Source of the DNA: Petrolisthes cinctipes | Lineage: Eukaryota; Arthropoda; Malacostraca; Decapoda; Porcellanidae | DNA: 64,000 nucleotides | Assembly: GCA_033782935.1 (NCBI GenBank) | Contig: JAWQEG010000631.1 | Coordinates: forward strand, 144,946-208,945 | Direction of reading: 5' to 3' | Shown: piece by piece, positions 38,614 through 49,864 of the stretch | Position numbering within the stretch: the stretch's first letter is position 1 | Layout of the letters: each line of letters opens with the position of its first letter | Position numbers and translations under genes: made by a program | Notes under the pieces: model-generated | Seen by the model: only the letters and a program-made list of their open reading frames with translations | Told to the model about the DNA's origin: nothing | Database searches by the model: none

Positions 38614-38783
38614 ACACTCGCAATCCAAAATATGTATCCAGGCTTGCTTCGAATAGTCTGATCGAGAATTAAGCAAGCACAAGCAAAAATAAAACAGGAT
38701 AAACATTGTAATTGGTTCATTAGTATGTCAACTTATTCGAAACTTCAACAAGACCTAGATACAAATTTTGGATTGCGAGTGTA
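38614..38783. mobile_element. TA-flanked mariner-like MITE, family D copy 1
   Basis: TA-CACTCGCAATCCAAAATAT on the left and CCAAAAT-TTGGATTGCGAGTG-TA style inverse on the right; the inverted repeat is about 30 bp including GTATCCAGG/CCTAGATAC. The second copy is at 46892-47061. Confidence 0.88.
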
Positions 38784-38789
38784 CATGAG

Positions 38790-39455
38790 GTAAAGTTTAT
38801 GTATGTCACTGTAATAACATTCTCAACAACTTCTTACTACTCATATATTTTTCTTATAAATAAATCAGGTTGAAACGTAGATGCAATAAAAAGACAAAAC
38901 CTCAATGTGAAACACTTTTTGTATATAAACATAATCAACATGAAAAGTTTAATACTGAGATCCCGTAATGATATAATGATTTTCCACACACTAATAATTG
39001 TGTTCAACTTTTTAATTCATAGCAAATTCAGCCAGAAAAACGATACTCAACATCAAAGAGGACGAACCAAGAGAAGAAAAAGATATCGAGATCAAACAAA
39101 GTAAAATAGAACAACAGTACACAGACGAACAAAATGACCGAAAAAAGGAAAAAAAAAAAAAAAAAAACGTCATGAGATCGAATTTAAAATGTGATAAAAA
39201 AAAAAATTTGATTGATTGATTTACTGACTAACTGATAATTGGTACCGCAACAGCGAGGTCATATGGCACCCGAGGAAGAAGATGATTGAGAGGTGGTATG
39301 ATAAATGGATTGAAATAAATGTAATAAGTATAATAAATGTAATAAAAAGATTGGTGGATGGTAGTAGTTGTTGACATGGTGGTGGTAGTGAGGAGGAAAG
39401 AGTGACATGCATGAGTTAACGATAGATGGCGTTACTGTACACGTAAATAATACAT
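38790..39455. other. AT-rich intergenic sequence
   Basis: No gene recognised. Poly-A runs near 39149-39167 and 39197-39207. Confidence 0.5.
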
Positions 39456-39459
39456 ATGC

Positions 39460-39462
<3 letters not shown>

Positions 39463-39529
<67 letters not shown>
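39463..39529. repeat. (GA)n microsatellite
   Basis: Uninterrupted GA repeats, about 33 units. Confidence 0.98.
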
Positions 39530-39531
<2 letters not shown>

Positions 39532-39573
39532 TGTGTAAATGCATCGACAAAAAATAGATAGGTGATGCCAAAG

Positions 39574-39576
<3 letters not shown>

Positions 39577-39655
<79 letters not shown>
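39577..39655. repeat. (GA)n microsatellite
   Basis: Uninterrupted GA repeats, about 39 units, 47 bp after the previous GA tract. Confidence 0.98.
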
Positions 39656-39658
<3 letters not shown>

Positions 39659-39935
39659 AAAGCAGAGAAAGAAAGTCAGAAAGATGGAGTGGGGTGGAGT
39701 CGGGGAGGCAGCGAGAGAAAAAGAGGAAATATAGAATTTTTCCATATACACAGAGCAAAAGGGGGAAGGGGGGGGGGAAGGGGGGGATGTGCATTGGTTG
39801 GACGGTCAGGCAGGCAGGCAGGCAGACAGACAGGTAGGTAGGGGCGAGTTTGCTGGAGGGCTGAGGACTGTATAGAGGGTAGAGAGAGAGAGAGAGAGGA
39901 GGGGAGAGAGAGAGAGAGAGAGGAAGGGGGAGTGA
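39656..39935. repeat. Purine-rich block
   Basis: G/A-rich with a G-run near 39767-39785, (CAGG)n and CAGA words near 39808-39840 and GA runs near 39880-39922. Confidence 0.85.
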
Positions 39936-39959
39936 GGGGAAAGAAGAGTATGGACTAGA

Positions 39960-40827
39960 ATTTCCCCTCTTACCTATCCTCTTATTTACTCTTTTATTTT
40001 ATTTTTTTTTCTCTCTCTCTATGCTTCTATTACCTATCAACCATCTCCCTCCCCCCACCACCACTAACACCATCATCCCCTACCTAATTACATTTTACTT
40101 CAAGCCTCCCCTTCCTTCCTCATCCAAAATATCCCCTCTTACCTAGCCTATATCCTCTTACTTGCTCTATGCCTCTCCTATCCATCCCCTACCCTCCACC
40201 CCCAATCCCACTTATATACCTCTAAGACTCCCCCCTCCCTCCCTTACCCTCCCACCCTTACCCCATGCATTTACCTCTAACACTCCTCCCTCCCTCCCAC
40301 CCCTACCTCATTCATTTACCTCTAACTCTCCCCCCTCCCTCCCTCCCTTCTCCATTTATTCACCTCTAACACTCCCCCCTCCCTCTCTCCCACCCCCCAA
40401 CCTCATTTACCTCTAACACTCCCCCCCTCCCTCCCTCCCTTCCTTACTCCATTTATTCACCTCTAACACTCCTCTCTCCCTTCCTCCCTACTCCATTTAT
40501 TTACCTCTAACACTCCCCCCTCCCTCCCTCCCTTCCTTACTCCATTTATTCACCTCTAACACTCCCCCCTTCCTCCCCCCCTCTCTCTCTCTCTCCCCCC
40601 CAAATCTCTCCTCGCCCAAATTTTTTCTCTTTGCATTTGGTCACTTTGCGTTCTTCTGCTCTCTGTGTCCTTCCCCTTCTCCTCTCCTTTTACTCACTAT
40701 CTTGCCACCCCTCCTCTCTTTTATCCTCGGTTATCTCCCCTCCCTCCCTCCCTCCCAGCCTTCCTTCTTCTCCACCTCGTATCACCTTACCCTCCTTCCC
40801 TCCCTCCCTACTTTCACACTGTACCCA

Positions 40828-40866
<39 letters not shown>

Positions 40867-41144
40867 ACTTTACTTCTGCGCACCCTTACACTTCCTCTTA
40901 CACATGAACGTACACTATACCTTACTTTGTTTGTGTTGTTCTCATGTCTACTGTATGTATCTACCCCTTCCTTTCCTTTCTTCCCTCCCTCAACCCACAA
41001 TTTCCCTTCCTTTCATTCCTCCTCCTTCCCCTTACTCCTCTTCTCTCTCTCTCTCCACACAGCATCTCTCCCTATCCTTCTTCCTCCTCTTCTCTCTCTC
41101 TACCCACAATTTCCCTTCCTTTCATTCTTCCTCTTCCCCTTACT

Positions 41145-41177
<33 letters not shown>

Positions 41178-41990
41178 CACATAACTTCCCTCATTTTCTT
41201 CTTTCTCATTTCTCCTCCTTCCTCAATCCTACCCCCCATTTTCCTCACTGCTCAACTTCCTCCTCTTTTATTTTTCCTCCTCCTCCTGTCTCCTCATCCC
41301 CCCCATTTCTCACCCCCTATTTCCCTCCAACTCAATCTTCCTCTTCCTCTCTACCCTCCTTTTTTCCCTCCAAGTTCCTCTTTCATTCTTCCTCCTCATT
41401 TCTCCTCCTTCTCCAATTTCCTCACCCCCAAAATCCCTCCTGTCTTTCTCCATCTCTTCCTTCCTTCCTTCCTTCCTTCCTATGCCTCTCTCTTTATCTA
41501 TCTCTCATTCCCTCTATCCTTTTAACTAACTGTCCTCTTTCCCACTCCCTCCTCTCATACCCCATCTATCTCTGAAATATCTTCACCCCCCCTTCCTCCT
41601 TCACACTTTTCCCTGCATCTCTCTTTCACTCTCCCTTCTCTCATACCCTCTCTCCTCTGAACTAACTCTCCCCCCCTTTCCTTCCTCCCACCTTCTCTCC
41701 ATCCCTCTTTCTCCTTCCCTTCCCTCATACCCTCTCTCCTCTGAACTAACTCCCCCTCTTCCTTCTTCCCCCCTTCCCTCCATCTCTCTTTCCCTTTCCC
41801 TTCTCTCATACCCTCTCTTCTCTGAACTATTCCCCCCCCCCTTCCTCCCCCCATCTCTCTTTCCCTCCTTCCCCCTCCTTTCTCTCATACCCTCTCTCCT
41901 CTGAACTATCTCACCCCCTTCCTTCTTCCCCCTTCCACCCATCCCCCCTCTGAACTATCCCCCCCTTCCCCTTCCCCTCTATCCCTCTTC
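39960..41990. repeat. ~2 kb polypyrimidine domain
   Basis: The plus strand is almost entirely C and T, broken by short CA-containing words. It includes a tandem array at about 40160-40600 (CACCTCTAACACTCCCCCCT recurring with CCATTTATT spacers, unit about 60 bp), a (GT)n run at 40830-40861, and a second array at 41560-41960. Open frames of up to 314 codons are composition artefacts rich in Ser, Pro and Leu. Confidence 0.9.
41560..41960. repeat. ~80 bp pyrimidine minisatellite
   Basis: The word CTCTGAACTA recurs at 41655, 41739, 41820, 41899 and 41948, giving periods of 84, 81, 79 and a final short unit of 49. Confidence 0.92.
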
Positions 41991-41999
41991 CCCCTCACC

Positions 42000-42110
42000 A
42001 GTTATAGGCAGTGAGAAATCGCCTCTTTTTTTTCCCCTCCCCATGATGAGTTTTTCCGAAATACAGGAAAAATACATCAGCCATAAAATCTGGAGGTTTG
42101 GGGAGCAGGG
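42000..42110. other. Unique segment at the purine/pyrimidine switch
   Basis: About 110 bp of ordinary mixed sequence (CAGTGAGAAATCGCC, TTCCGAAATACAGG, CATCAGCCATAAAATC) separates the polypyrimidine and polypurine domains. The minus-strand frame includes MADVFFLYFGKTHHGEGKKK, which I do not recognise. Confidence 0.5.
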
Positions 42111-42846
42111 AGAGGCGCACTGGGAGGCAGGGAGGAGGGCAAGCATGGAGGCAGGGAGGCACGGAGGGAGGGAGAGGTAAATAGGCAGGCAGGCTGGCTG
42201 GCTGGCTGACTGTGAAAGAGGGGGAGGGAGGGGAGGGGAGTGAAAGAGAGTGAAAGGAAGGGAGGGAGGGATGCAAGGAGTGAAAGAGAGGGAGAGTGAG
42301 AGTGAAAGGGAGGGTGAGAGTGAGAGTGAATGGGAGGGTGAGGGAGAGAGTGAAAGGGAAGGAGAGAGAGTGAAAGGGAGGGAGGGAGGGAAGGTAGGAG
42401 GGAGGGAGGCAGAGAGTCTTCTGGGAGAGAGGGAGGGAGGGGAGGAAAGTTGTCTACTGGGAGGTAAGCAGATAGGTAGACAGACTGGAAGGGAGGGAGA
42501 GAGAGAGGTAGGGAGGGTGGTAGAAATGGAAGGAAGGGAGGGAGGAAGGGAGGGAGGGAGGAAGAGAGAGAGGAGAGTAGGTAGGAAGGAGGCAAGGATG
42601 GAGGGAGGGAGGGAGAGAGTGAGGTAGACAGGAGAGAGTGATGGAAGGAATAGGGAGGGAATGAGAGGGAGAGGGAGAGAGAGAGGGAGAGAGAGAGGGA
42701 AATTGGGAGGGAGGTGCAGTGAGAGGCATGTGGAGAGGCTTGAAGGGGGGAGGGGGAAAGGAGGGAGAGCGGGAGATGGAGGAGGAGAGGGGGAGGCACA
42801 GAGGTTGATAGAGGAGAAAGGAGGGGTGGAATGGAAGGGGGAAACT

Positions 42847-42901
<55 letters not shown>

Positions 42902-43548
42902 AAGGGATTGTAGGATGCGTGAGGTGAGACAGGGAGGGAAGTAGGAGAAACAGACAGAGAGGGAAGGAGTGATGGAAAGGATGCATGGAGTGAAAAGAGA
43001 GAAATAGGAGAATATAATGAAAATATATGAAAAAAAGAATAGGAGAGAAAGAGATAGGGAAATAAATCATATGTAGAGAGACAGGGAGAGAAAGAAAGGA
43101 GAGAGGAAAATGATACATGGAGAGAGAGACAAGATAGACAGAAACAGAAAAAAAGAAAGAGAGAGAAAGAGAGACAGAGAGAAAGGATAAATGAAAAGAG
43201 ACCGAGAGGAGGGAGAGAAGAGGGAGGGAAGGAGAGGGGCGGGGGGCAGGTAGGGGGGTGCGAGGCTGGTGACAGTATTGAAGAGATGGGATAGAGAATG
43301 AGGAAACTGGGGGGGAGGGAGGGGGGAAGGGGGGAGGAATGGAGGAAGGTAGATTGGAAGTGCAAGAGAGAGTGAGAGTGAGAGGAGGAGGGGTGGGGGG
43401 GGGGACGGTGATATTGAAGAGAGGGCGCAGCGGAGATGAAATGGAATGACATGAGAGATAGATAGAGAGATAGAAAGTGGGTGAGTGAGAGAGAGAATTA
43501 GTGAAGCTGCGAGGTGAAGGAAAGGGGGACATGAGATGAAAAGATAAG

Positions 43549-43604
<56 letters not shown>

Positions 43605-44072
43605 CTGGAAGGGAGGAGATACAGGGAAGGTGTGAGAAAGTAAGGTAGAAGGAGGAAAATGAGGGAAGGAGAATAAATAAAGGAAGAAAGAGAAAAATGG
43701 GAAGTAAAAAATGGAAGGAGGAAATGAGACCCAAATCAAAATAATGAAGAAGAAAAGAGAAGGCTGGATGGATATGTAGGTGAGGAGAAGAAGAGAGAAA
43801 AGAAGAGGAGAGAAGAAAGGAGTGGAAAGGAAAGTAGGGAAGAAGAATGGAGAGAATAGGAAAGTAGGGAAGAGGAACGGAAGGAATGGGAAAGGGGGGG
43901 GGGAAGAGAGAGAATAAGAGAAGAGAATGGTGGAAAAGAAAGGATAGGAGAGGAAATGTAAAACACAGAAAAGGAAGGAGAGGAAGAGGAGGATGGAGGA
44001 AAAAGGAAAAAGAGTTTGTGGACGAAAATTGAGTAGTAAGAGAGCGAGAGAAAAAGTAAATTTGAGAAGCAG

Positions 44073-44168
<96 letters not shown>

Positions 44169-44310
44169 TCGAAAGAATATATCTATATTTGTATACACGT
44201 GTGAGCATGTATACGTGCGTGCGTGAGTGCGTGCTTGCACATGTGGAAGTGCGCATGTGTGTCCACAGTAGAGAGAGAGAGAAAGAGAGAGAGAGATGGG
44301 GGGAAAAAAC
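42111..44310. repeat. ~2.2 kb polypurine domain
   Basis: The plus strand is almost entirely G and A: GGGAGGGA, GAAAGGGAGG and GAGAGAGA words. Pure (GA)n runs lie at 42849-42898, 43552-43601 and 44075-44164. The 819-codon minus-strand frame and its companions are composition artefacts (Ser/Leu/Pro-rich) with no domain. Confidence 0.92.
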
Positions 44311-44311
44311 G

Positions 44312-44406
44312 AAAGAACAAAAAAAAAAAAAAAAAAAAAAGAGAAACAGAAAAAGTAAAAAGAGAGAAATAAATCAAAAGAGACACAGAAAGAATTACTC
44401 GAATAC

Positions 44407-44470
<64 letters not shown>

Positions 44471-44558
44471 GAGAGAGAGAGACCCAGCTGTCCCTCCTCT
44501 CGCTAGCAACCTGATCCTCCCACTCATTCGGCCGCCCAGGAAAAAGTCAATCGCGCGA

Positions 44559-44594
<36 letters not shown>

Positions 44595-44600
44595 CCGACC
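44312..44600. repeat. Mixed A-run, (GT)n and (GA)n tracts
   Basis: A-run at about 44319-44340, (GT)n at about 44409-44435, (GA)n at about 44440-44481, then a 70-bp unique CpG-containing segment (CATTCGGCCGCCCAGG, TCAATCGCGCGAATG), then (GT)n at 44559-44592. Confidence 0.85.
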
Positions 44601-44770
44601 AACACCTAAACCCATGCAGTATACATGTTAAGATACATAGCCCACTGAATGTTGCTCCACGAAGTTTATTATACATAGTAAGAGAGGAAGGAATACATGG
44701 TGGAATATTCATTAGGGTTTGAGAGTATAAATGATTGAAGTATCTATAAGCAAAACACGATAAGCGAAGG

Positions 44771-44944
44771 AAGATTTTTTTTGGAGACTGTCTTGTTGGC
44801 AAATTGGAAGGTTATGGTGCTACTGATTCCTCCTCAGTATGCCAGAAAACAGATACCCTCAGTTGTACTTATATTTGTTGCTTGGTATAGTTTGGATGAA
44901 GTAGAGAGACCTTCCAATTCACCAACAAAATATTCTCCCCTTTA
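44771..44944 (-). mobile_element. MITE family C, copy 3
   Basis: The left arm GTTGGCAAATTGGAAGG and CTACTGATTCCTCC leads into AGTATGCCAGAAAACAG; the right arm is GGTATAGTTTGGATGAAG, TTCCAATTCACCAACAAAAT and CTCCCCTTTA. Termini are slightly decayed. Confidence 0.83.
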
Positions 44945-45595
44945 TGGTTAACCTGGCCAATACATACCCGCCTCAGATAATGGTTTATATTGGATCAGAG
45001 TCAATGAAGGAATAAAATATATCTCTTATTCGTTTGACTAACTGGTTTCTCCAAATTAACAACAATATTACAGTGAAAATATATTCTAATCAAAGTTAGG
45101 AAAATAAAAATAGGAGTAGGCCTTCCTATGTTCACACACACAGACACACACACACACACACAGATCCGGACTGCATCAATTCACAGGATTGAAATCGAAA
45201 ATGAAAAATGGTATATGGTGCCTATGACATTATGGTAAGCGAGTAGTTGACTGCCGGGTGAAAATATAAGCTGAAGAAAATATCTGCTAACCAGGTTCAA
45301 CCCATAGCTCAAAAATAATTCAATTCCAAATTTATACTAGAAAAAAAATCATGATGAAAAGTGTACTGGACAAATTTATAAAACAAAAATTAAAAACACA
45401 TATAAATAACTGTAAAATTCCCATCAGGTCAAGACTGGACTGCGCCCCCGACTCAGCTGGGAAATAAGTTGGGTCCCCACTAGGCATAATTACAGGACTT
45501 CATGACTTAATTACTATACATTACTTTTCTCCGTCATCAACTTGAGCGGGACAAGAGAACAGCCATGGTAGCAAAGGATCATTAACTCATGTAGA
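44945..45595. other. AT-rich intergenic sequence
   Basis: No gene recognised. An interrupted (CA)n run lies at about 45134-45162. Confidence 0.5.
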
Positions 45596-45602
45596 TGGTG
45601 TT

Positions 45603-45830
45603 ATCATACTAAGCAGTCATCATTCATAATATTATACACTCACACATTTATACATCTATACTGTACATACACACTGACGGGTCATACTAAGCAGTCATCA
45701 TTCATAATATTATACACTCAGACATTTATACATCTATACTGTACATACACACTGACGGGTCATACTAAGCAGTCATCATTCATAACATTATACACTAAGA
45801 CATTTATACATCTATACATACACACTGACG
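45603..45830. repeat. 78-bp tandem repeat, ~2.9 copies
   Basis: TCATACTAAGCAGTCATCAT occurs at 45604, 45682 and 45760, an exact 78-bp period with very few differences. The third unit lacks 'ctgt' and ends at GACGG. Confidence 0.95.
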
Positions 45831-45839
45831 GATAGAGAG

Positions 45840-46085
45840 AATATATATATACATCAATTGTGAGATATTAGAATAGAATGATAGTGTGCAGAACAACAAC
45901 CAATTTATATTATACAAATATTTCTTGGAAAGTGTTGTAGTGCATTAACCTTTCATCCAGGTCAGTGACAAAAAGAAAAAAAATATTATCTGTTCATCTA
46001 TACATAAATCTTTGGTACATTATCATTATATTATTTTCATAGATTTACCTAATAATTTCAACTCTCGTTAGGTTACAAATATATC
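45840..46085. other. AT-rich intergenic sequence
   Basis: Nothing recognised. Confidence 0.4.
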
Positions 46086-46087
46086 TT

Positions 46088-46206
46088 CAAACTGGAGGCT
46101 ACTGATTGCCCTAAGGCCTGCCACGAAACACATTTCCTAAACATATTTGTTCTCGTGTGATTGTGTGTTTCAGTTACCTCCATATTTTCGACATCACGGG
46201 ACCCAT
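46088..46206 (-). mobile_element. MITE family A, degenerate copy
   Basis: CTGGAGGCTACTGATTGCCC and CTGCCACGAAACACA on the left arm; GTGTGTTTCAGTTACCTCC and ACATCACGGGACCC on the right. The left terminus is missing and the second core arm is mostly lost. Confidence 0.7.
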
Positions 46207-46885
46207 ATAAAGCTTAAATACGACAATCTTCACATATTTTAGTGGCTTCATTGACAGATACGAACTAGAAAATTTCTCTTCATACCAACAATATATAAAC
46301 AACTCCTTGAAAATTGATTACATATCAGGAAATTAATAACAAAACAATCGATACCAGAAATGAAACGAATCACTAATCAGAAAAATACTCATCTTAGTGG
46401 ATCAGTCTTAGTTTAGCTTAGGTAACGAAAATTAAAATGAAAAATAGAACTTGTCTGTGAGGGCGAGAATACTTGTGTTAGTAGTTTGCTCACGTACACT
46501 AGGCAGGAGAAACACCAGGACACAACACACACCCTGGGTCCTGACATCAGACACTTAAACTTTTGTTGTTGTTGTTGTTGTTCACATTCTGGGATATAAC
46601 AAGTCAATCTATTTAATGCTAAACACTTGTAATATTTTAGAAGTTAGACACAACACTTTCATTTTATATATTCACTCCAGTACGCACACACGTACATATA
46701 TAAGATTATACACAATATTTAAAACTCTATATAATTTCCCAAAGAGAATAATTATACAGTCTGTTAGAAAAATATCCAACGCCGACTGCTTCTTAGTGTT
46801 GGTGTAAAAATTTGAAGTGGTTTTGCTATTGTATTGTATTAGTAGGTAGGGATAAAGATTATGTTGTTCCTTTTTGTAAGCCTAT
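46207..46885. other. AT-rich intergenic sequence
   Basis: No gene recognised. A (TTG)n run is at about 46561-46582. Confidence 0.5.
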
Positions 46886-46891
46886 CAGTTG

Positions 46892-47061
46892 TACACTCGC
46901 AATCCAAAATATGTATCCAGGCTTGCTTCGAATAGCCTGATCGAGTATTAAGCGAGGTCAATCAAACATGAAACAGGATAAGCATTGTAATTGGTTTACT
47001 AGTATGTCAAATGATTCGAAATTTCTAAAAGACCTGGATACAAATTTGGATTGTGGTTGTA
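46892..47061. mobile_element. TA-flanked mariner-like MITE, family D copy 2
   Basis: TACACTCGCAATCCAAAATA on the left; CTGGATACAAATTTGGATTG followed by TGGTTGTA on the right. It aligns along its whole length with 38614-38783 (for example CAGGCTTGCTTCGAATAG and GCATTGTAATTGGTTTACTA). Its right TA is 4 bp from the left TA of the next element. Confidence 0.88.
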
Positions 47062-47064
47062 CAG

Positions 47065-47281
47065 TACAGTCGGCCTCAGGAATTAGTATACACCACTGTG
47101 ATATTAAGGGTTCATAACAATTATAAAATTCAATACATTAATTTCCGAACACAAAACTTTTCTAGTCATGTTATTTGGCTAATACTTGAAGCAGTCAGCA
47201 GAACAATCCCTATACAGTAAGTGCAAAATATTGACCCCTTTTAACCGACGATCTGTGTACGAATTCCTAAGGCCGACTGTA
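47065..47281. mobile_element. TA-flanked mariner-like MITE, family E
   Basis: TA-CAGTCGGCCTCAGGAATTAG on the left and GAATTCCTAAGGCCGACTG-TA on the right, an inverted repeat of about 27 bp. The interior is AT-rich, unlike family D, with no coding capacity. Only one copy is in the window. Confidence 0.87.
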
Positions 47282-47289
47282 CATCATAC

Positions 47290-48355
47290 TAAAGTGTAAG
47301 ATATATATACCTTACATGGGGAGCTGTTGTACTTTGTCAAGGCCAAATTAGGGACAATGTCGATTTGGTGGTGATAGTGTTGGTAAGAAAGCAATTCTTG
47401 AATATGAGTTGAAGTGAAATAGTGTTAATACAGAGGCATTTGTTGTATAAGTGTATGTATGTAGTTTATGTGCAGCTATGTTGATAAAGAGACAATGAGT
47501 GCAGTTAGTGAGAAGTAAGTAGTTGGAGCATTTTTTTCTATCTTTTTTTACATACAAATGGTGTTGACGTAAAAGCAGTGGCGACATGACACCAGAGTTG
47601 GATGAAAGACAATAGTAGTGTGAGTGGAGTGTCATACCTGTTAGCACTATTAGTCAACACAGCATTAAAGCCAGACCGATTCTGTTGTGTGTTGGTGCGT
47701 GATGTTTTTATGGTGAATGCAGCATCAGCAGGATGGGGGTGTTGGTAGGGAAACAAAGGTGTGTTGTTGTTGTTGTTGTGAGGGTAGTATTGGTGTGAAT
47801 ATAGGGTCACTGTGAGAATAACACTGGTAACAATTAAATAATAGTGGAATTTAACACTAGTATCGACAAAATAATATTGGAATTGATATGTTAATGGTCT
47901 TGTAGTGCAGTAATGGTGGAAATGATATACTGATGGAACGCCAGTGTTAACTCTATAATCAATATAATATAATTGCAAATGGTCTGGCAGTTCAGTAATT
48001 GTAAAAAATGTAATGTTTATACAATAACAATTAATGTTTGGCTGGAAATAGTCAGTACATTTACAGGTGTCTATGAGTGCTTCCTACCTATGTCAGAAAA
48101 GATACGATATTCCTCCTTCCAGTCTCATAGTGATATTTTAATAAGAATCATAATATAGTGCAGTAAAAAATTAATCAATGCAATGACAGCGTTTCTTTTT
48201 TCATGTTAGTCACACAAAATAATATACTATTAAACTAAGACAATGCTACAAAAAAAAAAACTACTTGTATACTGAGATAAAAGTCTGTTTCTTGGTACCA
48301 TTTACAGGAATGTGTTGCCCTCTAAAACTCCACTTCATTGAGCACGTGACCGTAT
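47290..48355. other. AT-rich intergenic sequence
   Basis: No gene recognised. The region 47.34-47.95 kb is G/T-rich on the plus strand with many TAGTG and GGTGTTG words; open frames of 99 and 146 codons on the minus strand are low complexity. Confidence 0.5.
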
Positions 48356-48361
48356 GATTCA

Positions 48362-48536
48362 TTAAGGGGGTATATAGCACATTGTTTTGGGTGGTATATC
48401 TGGAGCAAATGATTCCTCCTAAATATTTCAGGCAACAGGATACCATTATATTTCTCCATGTGGGTCTGTTTCCTGGCATACTTTGGAGATATCATGGCGC
48501 TCTAGTCTATTAATTAAAAGTATACTATCCTCTTAA
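48362..48536 (+). mobile_element. MITE family B, copy 9
   Basis: TTAA then GGGGGTATATAGCACATTG on the left; TTTCCTGGCATACTTTGGAG and AAAAGTATACTATCCTC then TTAA on the right. The core is AATGATTCCTCCTAAATATT. Confidence 0.88.
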
Positions 48537-48929
48537 TTAACACGTATCTCCAGCAACACAATATACCACCGGATGAGAATGGATCTTGGGTTAATTAACT
48601 ACCGTGACATCTATTAGGAATGAGGTAGAAATTATGGATAACGACAAGATACATCAACACCAACAAACCAACATTTTCTCCATATACAGCACAGGAGATA
48701 ATTACACTATAAGACCTTGAGCACATTTGATTTCGTCCTTCCTTGGTGTGCTACTATATAAAAATTGTGAGGGATTGCACACTTCGAAGTATATTATAAT
48801 TTACACAAGATTTAATTTTTCTGATAAAAAAAAAAAGAAGAAATGGAAGCTGATGTTATGGGTCATATACTCGCTCGATTTACTAGAATTTTTTTTTTTT
48901 TTTTTTTTATTATTAGTCCCGAGAATGGT

Positions 48930-49095
48930 ACTAGGATAACTTGGTATCATGGACAATGGAACCTGAAGCAACTGATTCCGCCAAACTATTCCAAGTAACA
49001 GGCAACCATTATTTTTGTTAATCTTGGCCCTGTTTCTTGGAATATTTTGGAGGAACCAATTCACTTTAAAATATCAAAAGTGTGCTATCCCTTAC
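48930..49095 (+). mobile_element. MITE family B, copy 10 (termini eroded)
   Basis: GCAACTGATTCCGCCAAACT, ATTCCAAGTAACAGGC on the left; CCTGTTTCTTGGAATATTTT and GGAGGAACC, then CAAAAGTGTGCTATCCC on the right. Outer TTAA sites are not clear. Confidence 0.82.
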
Positions 49096-49184
49096 CAATA
49101 ATACTATTTATGATGAACTAGGATTGTGCGACTCTATTATCCTTTATAAGTTGGTTGCCTATTTCTATACTTTTTTTGACTACC

Positions 49185-49215
49185 ACTAGACGATTATTCT
49201 TGACGGATAAAATAC
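49185..49215 (-). repeat. Short dispersed segment (third copy)
   Basis: CTAGACGATTATTCTTGACG is the inverse of a segment near 1530-1555 (GACAAGAATAATCGTCTGG) and is related to 53478-53500. It may mark an old unclassified repeat. Confidence 0.45.
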
Positions 49216-49458
49216 CACTAATGTGCAAACGTTTAAAAGCTATAATAGGTCACCCATAAACAACAGCTTACGTCGTCATGGATAACATATATACACAGAC
49301 AAACACCAGACAATTATAAAAACGTTACATTAGAACCCTCATCACCCAGACAGGAGTCAAAATACCTTTGGATTATTCACAATATATCTGGTGTCTGGTG
49401 AAGGAAGTGGGGGAGACAATCTATCTCACCATTCCGACACAGTCATGATTTATTGCAT

Positions 49459-49530
49459 GTGAGGAGGAGGAGGAGGAGGAGGAGGAAGAAGAGTAGGAGG
49501 GAGGAGGAGGAGGAGGAGAAGGAAGTAAGG
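49459..49530. repeat. (GGA)n tract
   Basis: Imperfect AGG/GGA repeats on the plus strand. Confidence 0.92.
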
Positions 49531-49814
49531 GAAACAATCTCATAATAACAATCAGGATTTAATTTGTGTGTATAGGGTGAGGGAGGAAGTGGCGGAAATG
49601 ACCTACACTACTGTTGGTGATTAATTTGACTGGGGTAGTGAAGGAAGGAGGAGGAAGAGGAGGAGGATTTATATAACCTGCTTAATTGAGGAGGAGAGAA
49701 ATTGCAGGAAACAGCATCATAATACCAATTAGACATTGTAATTTACCAGATGTGTTTGCCTTGTGGTGTAGAAGGAAATGAAAGAGATGATATCCCTAAT
49801 TTGATATATTATAC

Positions 49815-49816
<2 letters not shown>

Positions 49817-49859
<43 letters not shown>
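49817..49859. repeat. (TG)n microsatellite
   Basis: Uninterrupted TG repeats, about 21 units. Confidence 0.97.
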
Positions 49860-49860
<1 letters not shown>

Positions 49861-49864
49861 CAAA

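Noticed and set aside
41979..44438. 819-codon open frame on the minus strand
   Set aside because: It is polypurine/polypyrimidine sequence read in a stop-poor frame; Ser/Leu/Pro runs with no domain.
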